A stretch of 64,000 nucleotides of DNA from Pseudomonas jessenii. Its GTDB lineage: Bacteria > Pseudomonadota > Gammaproteobacteria > Pseudomonadales > Pseudomonadaceae. How positions within the stretch are numbered: position 1 is the first letter of the stretch; every line of letters starts with the position of its first letter. A program made the position numbers and the translations under genes. The notes beneath the pieces were generated by a model. It did no database searches and was not told the DNA's origin. It worked only from the letters and a program-made list of their open reading frames with translations. The stretch is taken from contig NZ_NIWT01000010.1 in the NCBI RefSeq assembly GCF_002236115.1, positions 186,001 through 250,000 on the forward strand, read 5' to 3'. Below are positions 58,901 to 64,000 of this stretch, one piece after another.

Positions 58901-60466
58901 GCGACTGGGCTTGTCCGCTGCCGGCAAGTCAAGGGACGCGCTGCCCTTGGCGTCGGTGGTCAATTCGGCGCTGGTCAGCTCCACCGGAAATTGCCCGAGG
59001 TATTGCAGTTCGTTGTCGACCATCGACAGCTGTTGGGCGCGCAGGCTCAGGCTCAGTTTCGCATTGGCCACCGGTTTTCCATCCGGGTACAGCAGCACCA
59101 GGCTGCCCTTGACCGGTTCGCCTGTGCGGTAATCCTGCTTGGCCAGGTTGAGCGAAATCTCGAAGTGCGGCTTGATGTATTCAGCCACGCGGAAGGCGCT
59201 GCTGTAAGCCTGATCCTTGTAGTTGAAACGCAGTTCATAGCCACCGGCCACAGCGTTATCGGGCAACTGGAATCGGCCCTGGGTGCCAGCCTTGGAATCG
59301 AGCTTCAGATCGAGGGATTGCAGCGCCGTGCCGGTCGCATCCAGCACGGTCACATTGACGTCGGCCGCGCTTGGCTGCACCGAGTCCCGCGCGTTCTTGA
59401 ACTCCCGCCCGACGATTTTCAGCGACACCCAATCCCCCGGTCGATACAGCGGCCGGTCGGTGAAGGCATAGAGTTTGGTGTCGTAGATTTCGCTGTCGTA
59501 GTAGAAATTCTCGGAGACGAACACCCCGCCCTCTTCGTCTTCGCCGATCACGAACGAACGCTCGGGGCTGACGTGTTTCAAGCGCAGCAAGCCATCGGTA
59601 TCGGTGGCGCCGCTGCTCATTACGCCCAGGCCATCGGTCCACAGCACATTGACCTTCGGCACCGAGCTGCCTTCGTGTTTGCGCGCGGCCCACACCAGCA
59701 ATTCGTCACCGGCGATCTTGCTCACCGCCACGGTGTTGGAGACGAACACCATGGTGGTGGCGCGGTACTTGCCGATCAGCGCTTCCACCAGATAAAGACC
59801 CGGCTTGAGATTGCCCAACGGGATGTACACGTTGCCCGGCGCGACGCTGACGAACTCGCTGGAAGAACCGGCCAGGTTCACCCCGGCAGGTGGCTGGATC
59901 GGCTTGGCCTGCCACAACGGATAACGGAACTGGCTGACCACGGGCAAACCCGGTATCAGTGCAAATTGCGGCTGCGCATCGTAGGGCGTTGGCGCGGCCA
60001 TCGCGTTGCCCATCTTCAGTTCCGGCACTTCCTCGGTGACTTGTTTACGCGACTCGTAGGAAAACGCCCGCTGCATCACCCGACGGGATTTGCGATACCA
60101 GTTGTCCCACAGGTAAGCGAGGGTGTTGGACAACCCTTCGCCCTTGAACTGGCCATCGCTGACCACTCGATGCAGGTTCTTCTGGCGCTTGAGGAAATCC
60201 AGCGGTTTGTCGATGCGATACACCCGAATATCGGCGCCGCCGTAGGGCTCCATGCGAAACCGACGATAGTCGCGACCCGGCGCTTCAAGGCGCACCATCG
60301 CCTGTTCATCGCTGGCAAAGCTGCTGTCGGCCAGCAGGAAAAAACTCTCGCCGGCCACTGGCGCATAGCCGCTGGCCGGGACCGAGTCTTCGGCGTTTAC
60401 CGCCGAGAACGGCAGCACCAATACCAACATCAGAGACAGAAAACGCAGCATGCGGGCACCGGTCAT
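55907..60466 (-). CDS. yfaS: alpha-2-macroglobulin family protein, thioester-less (YfaS-like)
   Basis: A 1519-residue periplasmic protein with an N-terminal signal peptide (MLRFLSLMLVLVLPF). It has MG-domain beta repeats (YIPLGNLKPGLYLVEALIGK; LYAFTDRPLYRPGDWVSLK), a bait-like region and the alpha-2-macroglobulin core (TRFTFKMPDSLTRWRITARA). Where thioester-forming members have CxEQ, this one has Gly1059-Val-Glu-Gln1062 in YPYGGVEQTASGL. It therefore cannot form the covalent trap and resembles E. coli YfaS. No lipobox is seen. The ATG at 60466 overlaps the yfaT stop by four bases; in-frame sequence further upstream is a shadow of yfaT. Confidence 0.93.
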   Translation of the reverse strand: MTGARMLRFLSLMLVLVLPFSAVNAEDSVPASGYAPVAGESFFLLADSSFASDEQAMVRLEAPGRDYRRFRMEPYGGADIRVYRIDKPLDFLKRQKNLHRVVSDGQFKGEGLSNTLAYLWDNWYRKSRRVMQRAFSYESRKQVTEEVPELKMGNAMAAPTPYDAQPQFALIPGLPVVSQFRYPLWQAKPIQPPAGVNLAGSSSEFVSVAPGNVYIPLGNLKPGLYLVEALIGKYRATTMVFVSNTVAVSKIAGDELLVWAARKHEGSSVPKVNVLWTDGLGVMSSGATDTDGLLRLKHVSPERSFVIGEDEEGGVFVSENFYYDSEIYDTKLYAFTDRPLYRPGDWVSLKIVGREFKNARDSVQPSAADVNVTVLDATGTALQSLDLKLDSKAGTQGRFQLPDNAVAGGYELRFNYKDQAYSSAFRVAEYIKPHFEISLNLAKQDYRTGEPVKGSLVLLYPDGKPVANAKLSLSLRAQQLSMVDNELQYLGQFPVELTSAELTTDAKGSASLDLPAADKPSRYMLTVFASDGAAYRVKTTKEILIDRGAANFRLSAPQRFSAVGDKVAFSYAREGEQADAVTPGSYGWVRLEDQSTGEGKLAAIDKGFTLAFDRPGTYNLTLKDDHGRAVGATGHSVTGEGVKAVPGTVEIVLDKPEYIAGDEALALITFPEPVSDALLSLERDKVEATALLSKGGDWLTMEKLSDTQYRARIPVKDGFAPNLTFSVLYTKGGQYSFQNAGIKVVTPQIDVAIATDKETYLPGETVSVDLTTGFAGKAIPAHLTVSVVDEMVYALQPEVAPSIDQFFYHPRRNNVRTSASLSFISYDVALPGSPGAPGKANRSERGVKVLERPRREDVDTAAWQPELLTDANGKTRFTFKMPDSLTRWRITARAIADGGQVGQKKQFVRSEKPLYLKWSGPTRFRAGDKPDLGVFAFSQAEKPVKAELVTRYAGNEQRVPVTLNSGINYIPLPTFELVNGEWSAELMQDGKIADALAVRLSATGEGWQVTQTQSLDVGEGDTPLTLPTDASDIRLRLDDSPQTLFRSALDDLLSYPYGGVEQTASGLLPLSIAYPTLAANPQIRDRLRLIMQNSRLRLVQMAGPSASFTWWGMDGEPDAFLTAYAYYADWHASQVLELSLPPEHWQRVLEVYAKQAKNTPLLQRALILSFAKQMQLPVNTLLSGLMDDLAKAGEGTAANLMENGEDSLVMSDPDSALGLAAARVLTASLARQAKVALPDAFNRQLADAQQRLAVSSQPFAEALNLSLQPFDQAHAQALLQRLLPQQSTLERALALTWLQRSIEQASPTIALAPGEGWKKQYGASGEMYWTWQGAAPVPTVLTLTGAQERPLRAALSYRSQQPAVDPMAVTITRRLSRLVPGDEAFTFKLEAVGNAPLSSDNLYLDEVIVTSQAARPLRYGMLEVPLPPGADVERTTWGIKLMGKAGTEPTSLEKARFEPGQMAYAIPVDALSGELRLRHLVRFSQKGQFNLPPVRFTQVYAPQHQAMEQKAALGQVTVH

Positions 60467-61101
60467 TGGGAAAGAAAATTCAGTCGATAGACGCCGATGA
60501 AGTTGGGGTTGGCTGCGTCGGGTATCCATCGGGTGTCCTTCCATGTCATGAGTTGCTGCAGGCTTGCCGAACGCATGCCGTTGTCGGTGGGGGTGCTGGT
60601 GCCGGTGTGATAGGCGATGTAACGGCCCATCCAGATCATCAGGTGCTGGTCGTCGCCCTGGTCGAAAAACATCAGGTCGCCAGGGCGCGCTTGAGACACA
60701 TCGCGGCTGACCAGATGGCTGTTGAACTGGATCAATTTGATCGCATTGACGTATGGCCCGACCTTGCCGCCGCCCTGCTGCCATTGCTGGGCAAGACCGC
60801 GCTGGGCGTCGCTCAATTGCAGTTCCGGCGGCAGGTAACGATTGGACAGGCCATTGCTGCGCAGCCATTTGTCGTCATGGACTTTCAGCGCTTCGTTAGC
60901 GGCGAAGCGCACCAGCCCGGCACAGTCTTGTTGATACCAGCGCGGGCTCGGGCCCTGGCTCAGTTGCTCCTGGGCAATGCGCACGAACCAGGCACGAAAC
61001 ACCTGGGATTGCTGTGGGTCGAGCGACGGTGCCTCGACAGCGCGGGCACCCGCGCTCAGCAACAACGCCAGCAGGCCGAGACTTCGGATCAATGCCGTCA
61101 C
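60463..61101 (-). CDS. yfaT: YfaT-like DUF1175 protein (NlpC/P60-like)
   Basis: A 212-residue secreted protein with an N-terminal hydrophobic signal (LIRSLGLLALLLSAGA). A cysteine-hydrolase pattern is visible: Cys60 in YQQDCAGLVRFAANEA and His153 in QHLMIWMGRYIAYH, preceded by ARPGDLMFFDQGDD. This is the order seen in NlpC/P60 peptidases, so cleavage of a cell-wall peptide or related amide is likely (inference). The GTG at 61101 sits in a GTGA overlap with the yfaA stop; length matches E. coli YfaT. Confidence 0.87.
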   Translation of the reverse strand: MTALIRSLGLLALLLSAGARAVEAPSLDPQQSQVFRAWFVRIAQEQLSQGPSPRWYQQDCAGLVRFAANEALKVHDDKWLRSNGLSNRYLPPELQLSDAQRGLAQQWQQGGGKVGPYVNAIKLIQFNSHLVSRDVSQARPGDLMFFDQGDDQHLMIWMGRYIAYHTGTSTPTDNGMRSASLQQLMTWKDTRWIPDAANPNFIGVYRLNFLSQ

Positions 61102-62810
61102 AGGGCTTTCCACTCCAGCGGCAGCCACTGCCAGTGGCCGTCTGGCTCGCTGCCTTCGGGCAAGGTCAGGGCGTATTTACCGTAGCCGCCGAGCTTGCGC
61201 AGCTTCGGGATCAGGTAGGTTTGCGCGGCGTTATAGAACACCGGTTCCATGTCCTGGGGCAGGCTGTCGAGGGTTTCCTGCTGCATCAGTTGCGCCATGG
61301 AATCCGGGCCGAAATAGACCGGCATCAGCAGGTCTTTAGGTACCACGTCGGCCATCGGCGGGAAGCGTTTGTCGAGGGTGCCAAGAGCCTTGTCCACCAA
61401 CTTGTCATCGAGGGAAAAAAGCAACGTCGAACCATGCCGCGCCAGGCTGACTTTCATGAACGTCTTGCCGGTGATCGCGTCGGGGTTTTCGGCCTCTTTG
61501 GCCGCATAGGGACCGAAACTGGAGCTGACCTGGCGTTGCCACTGGTGGCTCTGGCCTTCCTGTTTTTCCACCACCGGGAAGGCGCCGTCCTCGACCTTGC
61601 TCTCGTAGGCACCGACCATCGTGTCGAACAGGCTGCCCAGATCTCCATCGAGTTTGCCGCTGTCATCATCGTTGAGGCTGGCCACCAGCAAGGGTGTGTA
61701 CAACCGCGAATCGGCATACCAGCACAAGCCCGCCACGCCGGCCATGTGTTCGGTCAGCGCCTGGGCCACTGACTCTTGCGCACCGAGCTTCACCAGCAGC
61801 GGTTTCTGTTGTTCGGCCGCCAGCGGCAACGCCACGCAAGCGCTGGCGCCCATGGGCATGGCTTGCCAGATCGGTTTGAAATCGAAGTCTGGCTGATTCT
61901 CCAGTTCATCCATGGCCAGGAAGCTGTGCCAGCCCTTGTCGTCCATGTCAAAACGCAGGCCGGCGAAGTTAGGGATGAAACGCTGGTAACCCATGGCCAG
62001 CACGCTGGCATTCACCGACAGGCGTTGTTTCACTTGCGGCTCACGAGGTGCCAGGCCGAAGGCTTCGGGAAACAGTTTGTCGCCATTGAGCAGCGCAGCA
62101 ATGGCCGTGGTCGACACGCTGCCCGATTCTTCCGTTGCGCCACTTTGCGGGTCGTAGAGTTTCGCCGGATTGGACAACACCACCAGTTTGTCGCCATGGG
62201 ACGCGAACAGCAGCGCCTTGCTCGCGTTGTAGTTGAGTTGATAGAGCGCCACGTCGTCGGTACCGACCTTCACGTCAGCGACCTTGCTCAGCTGCGAGTC
62301 GCCCAGCGCCACTTTGGCCAGCGGCTCCAGCACCTTGGCCAGCCCGCCGCGATCCATCACCAGCAGGAACTCCTTGAGCCGCCCATCCGCCCCGCGCCAC
62401 AACGCTACATCGGCAGGCTGATCGAACAACTGCTCGATCAAGGTGTCCTGCAGTTTCAGGTCGTGTTCGTAGATGATCCGCCGCAAGCTGCCGATCAAGC
62501 CCAAGCGATCGGCATGGGTTTCGTAATAGAAGACGAAATCTTCGGTCAGGGTTTCCTTGAGGAACGGCACCGCCAGCAAGTCCTTGGGCAACTGGCTCAG
62601 GGAGTGGGTTTCCAATAGGCCATCCGGGCGGCTCATGCCCAGCTTGTCACTGGCCAACACGGGGGCCGGGGCCTTGGGCTTGTGCATGAACCACCCCAAC
62701 CCACCGGCCACGACAACGACCAGGCATATTCCGATCAGCAGCGTCGGCCAATGCAGGGGAGGTTTGGCCGCGGGTGCGCCAGCGGCCGGAGTAACAGTGC
62801 TATCACTCAT
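61098..62810 (-). CDS. yfaA: YfaA-like DUF2138 membrane-anchored protein
   Basis: A 570-residue protein with a short cytoplasmic tail, one membrane helix (WPTLLIGICLVVVVAGGLGWF, about residues 22-42) and a large periplasmic part. The family pattern includes LKETLTEDFVFYYETHADRL, LKEFLLVMDRGGLAKVLEP and a C-terminal LPEGSEPDGHWQWLPLEWK. The DUF2138 family occurs only in this operon type and has no known activity. The ATG at 62810 is preferred over a GTG two codons earlier. Confidence 0.87.
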   Translation of the reverse strand: MSDSTVTPAAGAPAAKPPLHWPTLLIGICLVVVVAGGLGWFMHKPKAPAPVLASDKLGMSRPDGLLETHSLSQLPKDLLAVPFLKETLTEDFVFYYETHADRLGLIGSLRRIIYEHDLKLQDTLIEQLFDQPADVALWRGADGRLKEFLLVMDRGGLAKVLEPLAKVALGDSQLSKVADVKVGTDDVALYQLNYNASKALLFASHGDKLVVLSNPAKLYDPQSGATEESGSVSTTAIAALLNGDKLFPEAFGLAPREPQVKQRLSVNASVLAMGYQRFIPNFAGLRFDMDDKGWHSFLAMDELENQPDFDFKPIWQAMPMGASACVALPLAAEQQKPLLVKLGAQESVAQALTEHMAGVAGLCWYADSRLYTPLLVASLNDDDSGKLDGDLGSLFDTMVGAYESKVEDGAFPVVEKQEGQSHQWQRQVSSSFGPYAAKEAENPDAITGKTFMKVSLARHGSTLLFSLDDKLVDKALGTLDKRFPPMADVVPKDLLMPVYFGPDSMAQLMQQETLDSLPQDMEPVFYNAAQTYLIPKLRKLGGYGKYALTLPEGSEPDGHWQWLPLEWKAL

Positions 62811-62849
62811 GTTCACAAAACCCGAATTTCATCCGTGGAGCGGGGATGC

Positions 62850-63638
62850 TTAGTAGTTGAAAGTCTTGACCAGCAGCAGATCGCCGATCGCACGCAGGGG
62901 CACGATGAACGTCTCGCGTTTTTCATCGACGGTGTTTTCGTTGAGCACCAGGTTGATCTGCGAGGTAATCACCTCGTTCTGGTTGCTGGTCTCATCGAAG
63001 TTATAGCCGCCGCTGCCGAAGTTGCCCCAATAGTTCACGTAAACCAGATAGGTGCCACGCAGCGGTGCGGTCATGGTGAACATTTCCGGACCCGGGCCAT
63101 CGACGCCGTCGGGGTCGAGGCCGCCGCCATTGGTCAAGGCCGAATGCGCCCAGAAGGCATGCTGGCCATCAGGCGTGACAATATGCAGGTCGAGTTCGGC
63201 TTTCGGATCGTCCCAACCCAGCACCACGCGAATCCGCGCCGGGGTGCGAAGGTTGTTGGCTTCATAGAATTGAACACGCTTGAGAGACTGGCCTTCGGCG
63301 CTGCGCACTTCGACGCTGTTGGAACCGGCGCCAAACGCATAAGGTCGGGCGAAACGCCCTTGTTCGTCGGTATAGAGGTTCAGCGGATTGCCGTTGACCG
63401 CCAACGTGTGCGGCCCGCGCTGAGTGCCGAGGGCCTTGAGCCGGCCTTCGATCATCGTGCGATTGCGCTGAACGCCCCGGTCGATGGGTGGCGTGGGATA
63501 GGCGACTTGCGGGTTTTCCGTGCGGTCCAGCAACCCGTTGAAGCGCCAGCCGCCCACCGGCTCCGACACCTCGGCACTTGGCGCGGCCAGAACCGGCACA
63601 CAGACCAACCCGATCAGCAGCAAAAGAAATGAGCGCAT
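62850..63638 (-). CDS. yfaP: YfaP-like DUF2135 periplasmic protein (first copy)
   Basis: A 262-residue secreted protein (signal peptide ends VPVLAAPS) with the DUF2135 core IRVVLGWDDPKAELDLHIVT then PDGQHAFWAHS and GPEMFTMTAPLRGTYLVYVN. GGAGG lies six bases before the ATG at 63638. It is the first gene of the operon yfaP-yfaA-yfaT-yfaS-yfaQ-yfaP2. The ~215 bases upstream to the REP pair hold the promoter, though no clear consensus was seen. Confidence 0.88.
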   Translation of the reverse strand: MRSFLLLLIGLVCVPVLAAPSAEVSEPVGGWRFNGLLDRTENPQVAYPTPPIDRGVQRNRTMIEGRLKALGTQRGPHTLAVNGNPLNLYTDEQGRFARPYAFGAGSNSVEVRSAEGQSLKRVQFYEANNLRTPARIRVVLGWDDPKAELDLHIVTPDGQHAFWAHSALTNGGGLDPDGVDGPGPEMFTMTAPLRGTYLVYVNYWGNFGSGGYNFDETSNQNEVITSQINLVLNENTVDEKRETFIVPLRAIGDLLLVKTFNY

Positions 63639-63852
63639 GTGACGCCTCCTGCCATGCATGACGAAACCTTGCGCCTGATCCTGAGCGCATTACAGATGTG
63701 GATACTGCGTTTCGTCTGAAAGACCCGTGATTGCCGAGTCGAATATGACGCGAAGGTTAGACGTGCAGGTGTTTTTTAACAATCGGGCGCATCTGGATTT
63801 GCGGGAGGAATCACAGCGCTGGGTGGACGGTGAGCCGAAAAGCATCTTCCAC

Positions 63853-63956
63853 CCTGTAGGAGCGAGCTTGCTCGCGATGAACGCAAGGACACCGCGTCAA
63901 ATCAGACAGTACGCGTCATCGTTAACGACCATCGCGAGCAAGCTCGCTCCTACAGG
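63853..63956. repeat. REP pair (REPIN) at right end of window
   Basis: CCTGTAGGAGCGAGCTTGCT and its reverse form ending GCTCGCTCCTACAGG are separated by about 45 bases, making a near-perfect long inverted repeat upstream of the yfa operon. Confidence 0.88.
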
Positions 63957-64000
63957 AATGGGCAGCACCAAATCCCCCGCTCATTTGCCCATACCCCCCC

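Noticed and set aside
58562..60490. 642-codon frame opposite yfaS
   Set aside because: Antisense shadow of the alpha-2-macroglobulin gene.
55907..60868. Longer yfaS start giving 134 extra N-terminal residues
   Set aside because: The extension is an alternative frame of yfaT, is Arg/His/Pro-rich and would bury the signal peptide; the ATG at 60466 in an ATGA overlap fits better.

Overview
The window looks like the chromosome of a fluorescent pseudomonad (Pseudomonas fluorescens group). The evidence is the high GC content, the gene order proA-nadD-rsfS-rlmH-mrdA-rodA-mltB-rlpA-dacA-ybeD-lipB-lipA, an eatR/aldehyde dehydrogenase/eat/eutBC cluster followed by an acetyltransferase, DedA, mtfA and ppa, and many Pseudomonas-type REP palindromes. 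No rRNA, tRNA or CRISPR array was seen. All functional calls come from reading motifs and gene order; no database search was run.

Layout. 1-11940 (minus strand) holds a partial LD-carboxypeptidase, lipoate synthesis (lipA, lipB) and the cell-elongation and peptidoglycan operon, with rlmH, rsfS, nadD and proA. 12118-17288 holds mpg, a DedA-PAP2 fusion, a 54-residue small ORF, a rearrangement scar made of fragments of mpg and the LON-domain gene, an orphan gene, the LON-domain gene itself, and the lrgAB holin-like pair. 17482-22745 holds a MaoC hydratase, a MORN-repeat/C13 peptidase lipoprotein, an SDR-like oxidoreductase, a YceK-type lipoprotein, ubiX and mpl. 22903-30700 is an ethanolamine catabolic module. 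Its enhancer-binding activator is divergent from an aldehyde dehydrogenase, permease and ammonia-lyase, with two good sigma-54 promoters and two candidate activator sites. 30815-34637 holds a GNAT acetyltransferase, DedA, mtfA, ppa and a LexA/PrtR-like repressor with palindromic operators.

34888-53416 is an 18.5-kb integrated island bounded by 33-bp direct repeats that contain an intrinsic terminator rather than a tRNA end. The right half is a leftward P4-like module: integrase, DUF6387-like gene, AlpA, a small gene, TOPRIM primase, DUF3987 protein and three accessory genes, most of them chained by short overlaps. The left half is a rightward defence module: hsdR-hsdM-hsdS, then a PD-(D/E)XK nuclease with an extra C-terminal domain, then (after a decayed stretch) a two-gene ATPase/HNH system. 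The ATPase has about 440 N-terminal residues that read as a degenerate HsdM-type DNA methyltransferase fused to a PtuA-like ABC ATPase, and its partner is a PtuB-like HNH nuclease. This is the best candidate for a poorly described system here. Between the modules lie fossils of a larger mobile element.

53470-63638 (minus strand) is a yfa-type operon: DUF2135, DUF2138, a DUF1175 NlpC/P60-like protein, a thioester-less alpha-2-macroglobulin, a multi-motif DUF2300 protein and a second DUF2135 protein. It probably acts in periplasmic protein or peptidoglycan surveillance.
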